Positions 13,284-23,110 of a stretch of DNA of 64,000 bases are shown here, in pieces. The notes under the pieces were generated by a model that saw nothing but the letters and a program-made list of their open reading frames with translations, ran no database searches and was not told the origin of the DNA. The position numbers and the translations under genes were made by a program. How positions within the stretch are numbered: position 1 is the first letter of the stretch; each line of letters opens with the position of its first letter. This DNA comes from Dastarcus helophoroides (Eukaryota; Arthropoda; Insecta; Coleoptera; Bothrideridae): positions 36,889,992-36,953,991 of the forward strand of contig CM053329.1 in the NCBI GenBank assembly GCA_028583605.1, in the 5' to 3' direction.

Positions 13284-13434
13284 TTCTAGAAAATTTGATA
13301 AGGGGAAGCGGTCGCGATAATAAATCAAACAGCAGATAAGCGCTCCAGGAATTTCGGCAAACGATAAGCCCTATCAGCGGCATTTTTCTAGAACCCGAAC
13401 AGGGACCTATATAAGGCGGTCGCTTTTCCCTCAG
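13284..13434 (+). promoter_or_regulatory. Candidate RNA polymerase II core promoter
   Basis: TATATAA at 13408-13414 is followed by an initiator-like TCAG at 13431-13434, with the A 25 bases from the first T of the TATA box, a normal TATA-to-start spacing. Two TTCTAGAA dyads lie upstream at 13284-13291 and 13386-13393; they match the inverted half-site pair of heat-shock elements. The arrangement TATATAAGG...TCAGGGAGTTAGTTAG also resembles insect LTR-retrotransposon promoters. I see no primer-binding site, gag/pol or second LTR nearby, so promoter versus solo LTR stays open. Activity is inferred only. Confidence 0.45.
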
Positions 13435-13558
13435 GGAGTTAGTTAGAAGTCAATGAATCAGTTAATTAAACAATTACGATTGTAGTGTTCCGAGTTTTGA
13501 AAAAACGTGGTTAAAATTAACCAAGTGTTAATTATTCGAACCGATAACCAATTTTAAA

Positions 13559-13702
13559 ATGATAGACAAGTATGGTCGAAAATCCCGGGATTTAAAAAAC
13601 TTAGTCTTGAAAATTTGGGGTTTAAAAGCGGTCGGAATTCCGAAAGTGAGAATCCCGGAACCAAATCCTCTAATCGCGATCGACTTGTTGGCCTACAGAT
13701 GA
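13559..13702 (+). CDS. Short ORF (47 codons) downstream of the candidate promoter
   Basis: ATG at 13559 lies 126 bases after the putative start site and the frame closes with TGA at 13700-13702. The peptide starts MIDKYGRKSRDLKNL and contains a proline-rich GIPKVRIPEPNPL stretch. Residues are varied and codons GC-richer than the surroundings, unlike the low-complexity ORFs elsewhere. No domain, signal peptide or membrane segment is visible. It could be a remnant of a retroelement gag, the first exon of an unrecognised gene, or chance. No function is assigned. Confidence 0.25.
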   Translation: MIDKYGRKSRDLKNLVLKIWGLKAVGIPKVRIPEPNPLIAIDLLAYR

Positions 13703-15744
13703 ATAAACTGTCTTTAAAAATTATGACAAAAAGCTTCCTGAACTTTTGCGAAAATTACTAGCTAGCCAAAATCGTGAGTTGTGGAAAATTTAGTGATCAG
13801 GATTTACGTGCACTTTTCCCTTAAACACTCACTACATGATGAAAACGTACATGGTCCCAAGGGGAGCTGCGCAATTTAAGAAATAACTCATTATCGTTCA
13901 AGCTTGTGCAACTCCAAAAATCTAATTTAAATGTCCGTTACGCGAGGCTGTTTTCTGTTATTAATTTACGTCTTAAGTATCTGTCAGGGTTGTATCCATG
14001 GGCATCCCCCAAATAAGGGTGTTCGTCGGAGTCAAAGCTCCATCTGCAATGCAAATAAGTAATTCGCGAGGGTTTAGGGCAGATTCGAGATAAATTGAGA
14101 ATAGCATCAAATAAATCGTCAGTTTACGGAAGCTTAAATTATGAATTTGGGAAAATTTAATGAATATATTTATAAGATGCAACAGTGGATTTTAAAAACC
14201 CAATCCTAATGAGTATTCCTGTGGAATTCGTCGGCTATGTAAAAGATCTTTCAACTTGCACGGTTGCAGTACATATTTTACCACTTTACGCCCCTTCATA
14301 AATCAGATGGATATTCGATTGGTGGCCCAATAAAATCTTTTCATCCGAAACACATTTTAAAATCCGCAAAGCTGTAAAACGCTTTTGTCTGAATTATTGG
14401 AGACGTGCTACTTGAATTTCCAAATGACCTGAAGTGAAAATATGGTTTCGTTCGAAACCTTCATTAGGGACGTTTATGACAGTCGGAGAGTTTTGTTGCT
14501 TTGTATTGAGACGTCACCAATTGCTTTTAAACCCTAGACAAACACTTGTAAATTTGAAGAAAGGTCAGTACTTGGAATTTTGCATTTAGAGCCTGACTAA
14601 TGCAAGGTTACCCACTTTTATGACGCCTTGCTGATTTACGGATTTGTTATCTTCCGCTTTGAGGCCCTGTTCCGTCTTCTGATTCAGTGTTAGTTTTTTT
14701 TGGAAGTTTTAACTTTTATCTCAACATTTTCAATTCATGCTTGGTATTATTTTAGTCGAAACTTCAATAGAATATTTCTTTTTAAGAAGTAAAATTTCCA
14801 GCCAAAATCATTAAAATTCTTTGGTAATTTATTATTTGGAATATTTTTCATCATGCTCCTAGTACTTTTCATCTTTTTCTTTATCTATTCCCCAATCTGG
14901 CTAATTTTTTTCTCTGTGAAGCATTACACTGTTACAAATTATACCTAATTCGTACAGAGGAGTACTTTTCAAGTCCATTGTTCAAGTTAACTGCTTGTTG
15001 GCACCGTCAATTTGTAAGTTTCGTGTTCCAACAAATGCTCCTAGGTGTTCTTGCATATCATGTGGCCCAATTAATTTAAAGTCTTGACAAATAATCTACA
15101 TAAAAATTAATAGAGAATATATGTAAATGAAAACCCAATTTAGTGAACGCCCTGAGGATGCTACATTGTTAAACATTCCTCTTGTGAACTGAGACCCAGC
15201 GTCAGCGTCCTTTAACATTCTGTAGTTATCTAAAAACAAACAGCTCATTTAGAATACATTTCTTCTAATTTTCTCGCTTGAGAGTAATCTCGGAAAGCTA
15301 CTAAATAACATCTTCATCAACACCTGTCCTTGCAGGTTAATTATGGATTAAATAATTCTCCATGTTCATAATTCAAAATTTAAATCGTAATGCTGGATTT
15401 TTTTAAGTATATCTTATCAAAAGCACTTAGGAAGAGAGTAATTTATTGTAACTTTCACTAAGCAGCCGGTTATCATTACTTATAGATTATGGGCTATAAG
15501 CCATTATTGGACCAGTTTGGATTTAAAATTATTCTAGATTAGACTCTAATTTCGATAGCGACGTCTTGTAATGGCTTTCAACTTACAAAATAAAAACAGT
15601 TAAGACCTTATGGAATTCTCTTAATGGGTCCGATATCAACGCTCATAGAAAACTGTTAGATTTTGATTAATAATGTCGACTGTCATGTACTCAAGAAGAT
15701 ACAACGTAAAGAACAAAATTTTGCTATCACTTTTTAATTGGATC
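13703..15744. other. Non-repetitive AT-rich DNA
   Basis: No repeats shared with the rest of the window and no ORF with recognisable content. It lacks the poly-purine drift of the flanking tracts, so it is probably old single-copy DNA. Confidence 0.45.
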
Positions 15745-15752
15745 TCTTAGGT

Positions 15753-18322
15753 CAGGGGTCGGCTCAGGAGCCGCATGCGGCTCTTTTAAAAGAAAATTGC
15801 GGCTCTTTAAATCCCCTAAAAAAATAAATAAAAGCTGGGGTGGACAGACCTGCAGACACTCATTAAACAAGTGACCTACAGAAGTCGAAATTTCCAAAAA
15901 TACTTTTCTAGGAATTTTTATGTTTTACTTAAATTTTAACAAAAAGTTATGATTTCAAGAAGTATTTTTCCGAAATTTTTGATTGATTTATAATAACATT
16001 TTGAAAAAACACATGAAATTTGAAATTCCTAGAAAAAAACCAACTTGGGGAGTCGAAATTTCTAAAATATATTTTTCTTATGAATTTTATTTTTTTATAA
16101 AATTTGTAGAAAATTTATAAATTTTCTACAACCTTGAGATTTCGTGAATTACTTTTTGGGAAAAAAAATCTAAATTTACAGAAACGGCAAATATCAAAGT
16201 CCGAAATAAAAGAAAAAGCCGATTTTGAAAAAAAGAGATTTCGAAAAAATTAAGAAAAGGAAAAAGACTTTGAAAAAATTGAGAAAAAATAAGAGATTCC
16301 ACAAAAATTGAGAAAAAGAAAGAGATTTCTAAAGATATGAATTTATCAAAAGCTTTCATTAAAAGGTACATTCTTAGAAAAAAAAAAAGTAGAAATTCGA
16401 CAATAGATTGAAACCCAGGATAACTTAAAAACCTGAAACTTTTAGACAAATTTGAATTTTTTGAAATATAGTAAAATCTCGAAAAGAGAAATTGTAAAAA
16501 TTAAGGGAAACCTTAAAAAAATTGTCTATCTTTAAAAAAGTCGAAGTTTTTCAGTGAAGAAGCAAAAAAGTCTAATTTTAGAAAAATTTCATGGAAAAAG
16601 TTTAGAACAGCTCGAAATGTCCATAAAAAATTGCAATTTTCCAGAGAAAGCTAAATTTTCAGAATAAATTTTCAATTTCGAAAACAAGACGAATTAAAAA
16701 AAATTCCAAATTTTTAGATAAATTCGAATTTTAAGAAAATTCGTAAAATACTTTCGAAAGAAAATTTCGAGAAAATTTCAAGAAGTGTTGAACTTTAAAA
16801 AAAGGTCAACATTTCCCAGAAAACACCGAATTTTGAGAAAAAGAAAGAGATATGGAAAAAAATGGGAAAAATGAAGAGATTGAAACAGTGATTTGCATAA
16901 TTGGGAAAAAGGGAGAAATTTCGAAAAAAATGAATTTATCGAAAGTTCTCAAAACGGAAAATTTTACAAAAAAAAGTCGAATTTCGACAATAGATTGAAA
17001 TTTAAAACAAATTTAAAACCTGAAATTTGCAGACAAATTTGAATTTTTTAAAAAATTGCAAAATTGTGGAAAGAGAAATTATAAAAGCAAGCTGGAAGCT
17101 TAGAAAAAAAGTTGAAATATTAAAAAGTCAAAGCCTTACAGAGAAGAAGAAAAAGCTCAAATTTTAGGAAAAATTTCAAGGGAAAAGTCTAAATTTTAAG
17201 AAAAGCTCGAAACTTTGACAACAAATTTACAATTTTCCAGAAAAAGTGAAATTTTGGAAATAAATTTGAAATTTATAAAAGAGGACAATTTAAAAAAACG
17301 AAATTTTCAGATTAATTTAAATTTTGAGAAAATTTGTACAATAATTTAAAAAAACAATTGCAAGAAAATTTTCGAGAAGTGTTTAACTTTTAAAACAAGA
17401 TCAAAATCTTCTAGAAAAAGCCAAATTTTCAAAAAAGGGAAGAGATTTCGAAAAAAAATTGAGAAAAATTAAGAGATTACAAAAATGAATTTGTCTAAAG
17501 TTCTCGAATAAGGGCACAATTTCAAAAAGAAGTCAAATTTCGACAATAGATTGAAACTCAAAACTAATTTAAAAACTTGAAATTTTTACATAAAATAGAC
17601 ACTGTAAAAATAAACTGGAAGATTAAAAAAGTGTCGGTCTTTAAAAAAAGTCGATAAAAATTTCAATAAAAATTTGCAATTTTAGAGTGAAAATTAAATT
17701 TTGAGAATAAATTTGGAATTTCAAAAAGAAGACGAATTAAAAAAAACCTTAATTTTCAGATAAATCGAATTTTGAGAAAATTGGTAAAATAATTTCGAAA
17801 GGAAAGAGAATGTTAATTAAACTTTCAATTTCGAGAAGTGTTAAACTTAAAAAAAAAAGGTCAAAACTTCCTAGAGAAACCAAATTTTAAGAAAAAAAAA
17901 ATCGAAGTTGAGATTTGAATTTTGTTCGAAATAAAAGTTGATGTTTCCGGAAAAATTTGAATTTTGAAACAAAAGAGATTTCGAAAAATTTCGCAAAATT
18001 TTATGAAAAAACATCGAATTCTGATAACAGATTGAAACCCAGAACAAATTTAAAAACCTGAAATTTTTAGACAAATTTGAATTTTGTGAAACATTGTAAA
18101 ATCTCGAAAAGAGAAATTGTAAAAAACTCATAGCTTAGAAAAAATTGTCGAATTTTAAGAAGTCGAAGTTTTTCAGAGAAGAAGAAAATATGTAATTTGC
18201 AATTTTCCACAGAAAGTTAAATTTTGTGAATAAATTTGAAATTTCGAATTCTCAGTTAAAAGTTGGAATTTCGAGAAACACCTAATTTTGGGAAACAGTC
18301 GAAATTTCCAAAAAATAAAAAA
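15753..18322. mobile_element. Giant non-autonomous hAT-type element, copy 2 (3'-truncated)
   Basis: The left end cagg ggtcggctcaggagccg and the following GGCTCTTTTAAAAG block match the element at 1804. The interior then runs collinear with that copy (for example 16030/2095, 16395/2448, 17160/3135) to about 18320, equal to roughly 4830 in copy 1. It has small indels, and the 123-bp duplication is present only once. The right terminus and hence the target duplication are missing. Apparent ORFs inside are shadows of AT-rich DNA. Confidence 0.75.
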
Positions 18323-18452
18323 AAAAATTTTTCGATGTATCATCGATTGGTGAAGTAGGATCAAAAAATTTTACTTTTTTGGTGCTTAAAATTTATTTAG
18401 GAATTAAATGATATGTCACCCGATCGCATTCACAATTTTGCAGCCACCACTG
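18323..18452 (-). mobile_element. Isolated hAT-like terminus
   Basis: Read on the minus strand from 18452 it starts CAGTGGTGGCTGCAAAATTG, a CAGTGGYGG-type hAT end like that at 47572. The body continues toward 18323 and is joined to the truncated element of copy 2. No matching second end was found, so this is a fragment or a recombined end. Confidence 0.45.
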
Positions 18453-18459
18453 TATTTAA

Positions 18460-19490
18460 TTTGTTTAAAAAAATCAATTTTTTAAATATTGCTTTTTTTA
18501 AATTTATGCCTTTTTAAATTTGGTCTTTTTCTAAAATTTCGACGTTTCAAAGTTTTGACTTTTAAAATATTTCGACTCTTTTCAAAGTTTCGACTTTTAC
18601 GAAAATTTCATAGTTTTTTTCAAAGTTTTTCCTATTTTGAAAACTTCCATTCTAACTGAAAATTTCAACTTTCACTTTTTTGAAAAATTTGACCTTTTAA
18701 ACAACTCAATTTTTTTAATTTCCAGTTTCCAAAATTTCAACTTCTATGAAAAAATCGAAATGTAGAGTTTTTTAAGTGAATTTCTGTATATCCGATTTTG
18801 TTTCCAAGTTTTGAGTTTTTTGTCAAAATTTCGATTTTTTCAAATTTTCGCTTTAAAATTTTTTTCACGCAACTTTCAACTATCCAAAATTTCGCCTCTT
18901 TTACAAATTATTTAAAAACTTCGACTCTGAAAATTTCGATTTTTCTGCTAATTTCGACTTTTTAAATCCTTCTCTTTTCAAAATTCTAGATTTTTTGGAA
19001 AGCTTGAAACCGAAAATTTTTTAAAATGTCCAATTTTTGCAAAATTGTATTTTTTCATAATCAGGATTTTATTTCAAAATTTAGACTTTATTTAGAAAAT
19101 TTCGACTTCTCGTCAAAATTTAGGTCTCCTGAGACTTTCGACTTTCAAAATTTCGACTTTTTTTAAAATCTCCTTTTGATTTTCTTTTAATTTTGGCGTT
19201 TGTAAATGTAGATTTTATTTTCCAAAATTTGGTCAACTTTTGAAAATTTTGACTTCTTGAAAATTACGACTTGTTCATCAAAATTCCATTCTAAAAATTC
19301 TAACTTTTTTAAGGTTTAATCTTTTTTTAAATTTTGTCTTTTCCAAACATTTCTGCTTTTTTTGAAATCTTTGGATTTTTATTAAATTTTTTTTTAAGAT
19401 TTCGACCTTTTTTGAATATTTCGAATTGTTTAAATCGCCACATTTTCTTAAGATATCGACGAATGATTGATTGATTGGTTGACAATCTAA
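18460..19490. repeat. Pyrimidine-biased AT tract
   Basis: Degenerate repeats of the type tttcgactttttcaaaattt, the reverse-strand style of the purine tract that ends at 18322. Bias switches from A/G to T/C across the junction at about 18320-18460. No coding content; the ORF at 19278-19646 on the minus strand is low-complexity plus part of the palindromic repeat. Confidence 0.55.
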
Positions 19491-19504
19491 ATTTTTTTCT
19501 ATTA

Positions 19505-19680
19505 ATTTATATTTTAAAAATTGAAGTACAGAACTTGTCCCGTGAAACCAAGAAAGATTAAAAAACCACAGCAAATGTGCTCTAACCCGTTTTGACAGCC
19601 AAGCTGTCATCTGCAGCTGGATATAGTATCTGGTTTCAGGGGTCAAGTTTTGTATTACAATTTTTGAAGATAGCCAAACA
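19505..19680. mobile_element. Palindromic repeat family, diverged copy
   Basis: It contains the family order acagaacttgtcccgtgaaa, gattaaaaaaccacagca, gctctaaccc, gttttgacagccaagctgtc, then ggtttcaggggtcaagtttt and tttgaagatagccaa. The second arm is largely deleted: only its outer end is left. Confidence 0.65.
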
Positions 19681-19751
19681 AAAAAAAATTATGTTTTAAA
19701 CCTCACCTTTTTTTCATTTCAAAATTCTGACTTTTTTCGAATTTTGACATA

Positions 19752-20562
19752 CAGTCAAACCTCCCTATAATGAAATTCATAATTGAAAAATGTTTATATA
19801 GAGCAACCATTGTGTTTTTTACTCTTTCTTGGTTTCAGGGGACAAATTTTTTCTTCTTTCCGCGTTGCTCCAAGTTATGCATCGCTAAAAAGTCCAAATG
19901 AGGACGAAACATCGATGTTTAGTGCCTCAATCCCCTTTTACACCTGTTTATATTTTTAAAATTTACTTTAAAAATAATAATTCCTTTTCTAATTTCGACT
20001 CTCTAGATTTCATTGTTTTCTATGTAGAATAAACTAATCTATTCTTGTCAGCTATCATAAGGTGACGTATTTTGTCACGTAATAGTATTTGAAAAAATGT
20101 TTTAAAAAATTAACATTTTCAATAAATGGGTTTATAATTTGTGTTATAGTGGCTGGTGTTTAGAAATGCCATTAAAAATTTTTTTTTGTTTTTCAGAATT
20201 ACTATTTTTAATATTTTTGTGTTGTTCTTGATCTACTATTTCCTTGAGCTCATCATCAAAATTTCTTTGAGATCTTACACATTTCTAAACCTGTTTGTTT
20301 CGCTAATTCAACCATTTCGTTTATATTATTAGAGTTTCTAGTGTCGCCGTCCTCGTTTATATCTTGCCAAATATTTTTACACACTTCGTCAAAACCTTTT
20401 TTCGTAACTGCATTAAAAAAATTATATATCTATGTTGTGTGTACTTTAAATTTATGGGAAGCCCAATGGTGCCTGCAATTCTCAAGTAATCTCATTATTC
20501 CAATAAAAAAGCGTTAAACCGAAGCAGCGCTAAACGGAGCAGCGTTAAGCGGAGTCTTACTG
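19752..20562. mobile_element. pogo/Tigger-like DNA transposon, internally deleted
   Basis: The left end is CAGTCAAACCTCCCTATAAT and the right end, read inward, CAGTAAGACTCCGCTTAACG. Both follow the pogo/Tigger terminal pattern CAGT..ACCTC..TATAACG and are directly flanked by TA (19750-19751 and 20563-20564), the target duplication of the Tc1/mariner/pogo group. The 811-bp body retains a minus-strand transposase scrap. A piece of the palindromic repeat family (19803-19850) sits near the left end. Confidence 0.75.
20190..20415 (-). pseudogene. pogo/Tigger-like transposase C-terminal fragment
   Basis: On the minus strand from about 20412 a frame reads VTKKGFDEVCKNIW, then ...NEMVELAKQTGLEMCKIS, and, after a stop and frame change, DDELKEIVDQEQHKN. 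This resembles the C-terminal part of Tigger/jerky-type transposases (a VTKK..L..CW..LW block, then a VELG..LGL...EDI.ELL block). The DDE catalytic domain and DNA-binding CENP-B domain are deleted. It is non-functional; its position between pogo-like ends supports the call. Confidence 0.55.
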
Positions 20563-20567
20563 TACTT

Positions 20568-21530
20568 AGATTTGACTCAAGCAGTGTCTCTACAGGACAG
20601 TCCCCTGGAGTACTCCTGCATTTATTACAAATGCTTCAAATTTGATGCCATTAGAGTCTGCATATGGGCGGTTTCTAATAAGGAACAACTGAAACCTACC
20701 AATTATGAACTGTCATCATGTCGTGTGAATGGGTGGTTTCTAGTCATGGACAACTAAAGCATACCAATTGTGGACATTGTGTTCTTGGTAGCTCAGAAAA
20801 TTGAGTTCTTGAGCATCATAAATGTGGGCTTGTTAAAGAATCCCATCCTGTTTAAGTCTACCTCGATCTATCCAATATGGTTGCTTAATATTTTTACAAA
20901 CCTTCTTAGTACGTACATTTGACTCGAGCAGTGTCTCTACAGAACAGTCCCCTGGGGTACTCCTGCATTTATCTTAAATGCCTCAAATATGATGCCATTG
21001 ACAAAAATCCTTCCAATGTGGTTGCTTAATATTTCTACAAATTCCTGGTACGTAGATTTTGACTCGAGCAGTGTCTCCACAGAACAGTCCCCTGTGGTAC
21101 TCCTGCATTTATCACAAATGCCTCAAATATAATGCCATTAAAGTCTGTGAATTGGCGATTCTAATAATGGACAACTGAAACCTACTAATTGTGGACTGTC
21201 ATCATGTCGTGTGAATGGGTGGTTTCTAGTAATGGACAACTGAATCATAACAATTGTGGACATTGTGTTCTTGGTAGCTCAGAAAATTGAATTCTTGAGC
21301 ATCATAAATGTGGGCTTGTAAATGAATCCCAACCTCTTTAAGTCTACCTCGATCTTTCCAATATGGTTGCTTAATATTTCTACAAACCTTCCTAGTACAT
21401 AGATTTGACTCGAGCAGTGTCCCTACAGAACAGTACCCTGGGGTACTCCCCTGCATTTATCGCAAATGCCTCAAATATGATACCATTACCAATGATTTGA
21501 AAAGATCTGTCATTTGCTGTTTTTATCTTC
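20568..21530 (-). pseudogene. Non-LTR reverse transcriptase scraps in a repeated block
   Basis: Four copies of a short segment translate on the minus strand to FEAFxINAGVPQGTVL or a variant (near 20600-20645, 20940-20995, 21080-21135 and 21430-21480). INAGVPQGSVLSP is the conserved reverse-transcriptase block of jockey/I-like non-LTR elements. Between them is a non-coding linker with repeated phrases (caattgtggacattgtgttc, ctcgatctttccaatatggt). Spacings are about 357, 138 and 348 bp, and one copy has a frameshift. The block seems to have been duplicated after insertion. Confidence 0.6.
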
Positions 21531-22249
21531 TTTCTTGCTATTGCCTCTAAATTATTAAAATCTTCCGGCTTCCTATACTATCGCAAAATATTTTCGCTAT
21601 CACTACTATCTATCAGATGGAAAACGCTCTCCCGGAAAAAGCGTTATTGTTTCCAAAGAAAGATTTGTCTTCAGGCCAACTGTAAAAAATGTGTTGCACT
21701 TGCACTCCCATTTGATTTGAACGTTTTAACAAGCTGCGAGTTTTGAAGATAGTAAAAGAAGTTGAAATTCAACGGTCTTTGAAAACATTCGATCCAAGTT
21801 CCAATAATTTTGGAGGATTTAGTGGTCTCACTTCTTCATGATGAGACGCAACCACAGAGCTCTAGAGGATTCTAGGAACGGATAACTGAGGCCTACCAGT
21901 TGTAGACTATCTGTTCTTTTTACCTAAGAGAATAGAGTCTTTAGAAGAGGCCTATCAATTGTGGACATTGTGTTCTTGTTAGCTTAGAAAATAGTCTTTA
22001 GAAATCCCATCACATTAAGAACATAACTTGCTCTAATGCTTCCAATGCTTTGAGGTGCAGAACCCAACTCAATTTCTTGTGAGCAATGTACTGTTTAATA
22101 CCAGTTTTAAATATTGGCTGTTTTCCTCGCTTTTAATGGGCATATTACCGTTGCTTCCATGGTCTGCGAACTGGCGGTTTCTAATAATGGACAACTAAAG
22201 CCTACCAATTTTGGGTTGCCATCATGTCGTGTGAACTCATGATTTCTGG
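21531..22249. repeat. Rearranged linker pieces of the 20.5 kb repeat block
   Basis: It contains diverged versions of the linker phrases (gtggacattgtgttcttg at about 21961, ggcggtttctaataatggac at about 22173). The rest is unassigned. No coding content recognised. Confidence 0.4.
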
Positions 22250-22406
22250 TGTAGTAGAGTTAAAAATATATGATCAGCGACTGGGAGTCGAACCCAGGAC
22301 TTTCACTTTACAAGCCAGACTCCTAACCATGGAACCATCGCCACCACTACACTCAACTCTACTCATTCACTTCACCCTCTCGACTCGATATCTACTGTCT
22401 GCTACA
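22250..22406 (-). repeat. tRNA-Thr-like short element, copy 1
   Basis: The minus strand carries a tRNA-like core: ATGGTTAGGAG in the D-arm/A-box position and GGTTCGACTCC, a perfect B box within a five-pair T stem. It has the same length and ends as the other two copies: TGTAGTAGAG at one side and ...GCTACA at the other, that is, short inverted ends TGTAGYAGA. The anticodon loop reads TTGTAAA (TGT) but its stem is broken, so it is not a working tRNA. Confidence 0.65.
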
Positions 22407-22527
22407 GCTCGACCATTTCTGACAACACAGCCGTCTTCGGCTGTCGGCCATAATCCGAAACCTCGGTAAACATAATACATAAACAAAAATGCTATGCTCT
22501 CAGGTGGACCTCTAAGCCCACAGAAAT
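22407..22527. other. Spacer between two tRNA-like copies, with a small hairpin
   Basis: Contains a perfect 6-bp stem with four-base loop (cagccgtcttcggctg, about 22430-22445). Nothing else is recognisable. Confidence 0.4.
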
Positions 22528-22690
22528 TGTAGTAGAGTTACAAATATGTGATCAGCGACTGGGAATCGAACCCAGAGCCTTCACTTTACAAACCAGACAA
22601 CTAACCTCGGAGCCATCGCCACCACTACTCTCAACTCTACCCATTCACTTCACAGACAGAATGTACTCTCGATATCTACCGTCTGCTACA
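22528..22690 (-). repeat. tRNA-Thr-like short element, copy 2
   Basis: Same ends (TGTAGTAGAG / GTCTGCTACA) and same internal tRNA-like core as the copy 120 bp away; B box GGTTCGATTCC on the minus strand. The D-arm is more diverged (GAGGTTAGTTG), which argues that the two are not a very recent tandem duplication. Confidence 0.6.
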
Positions 22691-22890
22691 CTAATAATGG
22701 ACAACTGAAGCATACCAATTGTGAACATTGTGTTCTTGGTAGCTCAGAAAATTGGGTTCTTGACCATCATAAATATAAGCTTGCTAATGAATCCCAACCT
22801 CTTTAAGTCTACCTTGATTCTTCCAATATGGTTGCCTAATATTTCTATAAACCTTCCTGGTACATAGATTTGACTAAAGCAGTGTCTTTG
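22691..22890 (-). repeat. Further copy of the 20.5 kb repeat block
   Basis: Starts with aataatggacaactgaagca and runs through the gtgttcttggtagctcag and cttccaatatggttg landmarks to an agatttgactaaagcagtgtc end, matching 20730-20930 and 21230-21420. No RT motif remains in this part. Confidence 0.65.
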
Positions 22891-23110
22891 TTTTGTTATC
22901 AAAGTCGATGGTTGAGTCTAAGCGAGAAATGGCGTTGAGATCAACCGTGACATTTCATGATCCCACGCTGCTGATGTCTCGTAAGGTATTTTAGGCGTAA
23001 ACTTTGGGTAGACCACCTAAGAGGTGGCATGAAAGCTGGACATCCGCATCACAATAGGCTTTACAACAGAAAACACAAGACTATTTCTTAACAAAAGAGG
23101 AAGAAGAATA
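22890..23110 (+). pseudogene. Non-LTR retrotransposon ORF2 3' end, fragment
   Basis: A plus-strand frame reads GRPPKRWHESWTSAS at about 23007-23051. GRP(P/R)KRW near the C-terminus is characteristic of RTE/jockey-like ORF2 proteins. Upstream coding is scrambled, and downstream an aaaagaggaagaagaat tail suggests the element's 3' end. Too short to place in a clade. Confidence 0.45.

Noticed and set aside
13050..13383. 79- and 91-codon frames on opposite strands upstream of the promoter-like unit
   Set aside because: They overlap each other, have no recognisable features, and cover what looks like regulatory DNA.
19278..19646. 122-codon minus-strand frame starting inside the palindromic repeat
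   Set aside because: The shared MTAWLSKRV start comes from the repeat arm; the rest is low-complexity AT tract. No domain.
22250..22406. Functional tRNA-Thr gene
   Set aside because: D and T arms are present but the anticodon stem does not pair, and the same unit recurs with identical limits as a dispersed repeat.
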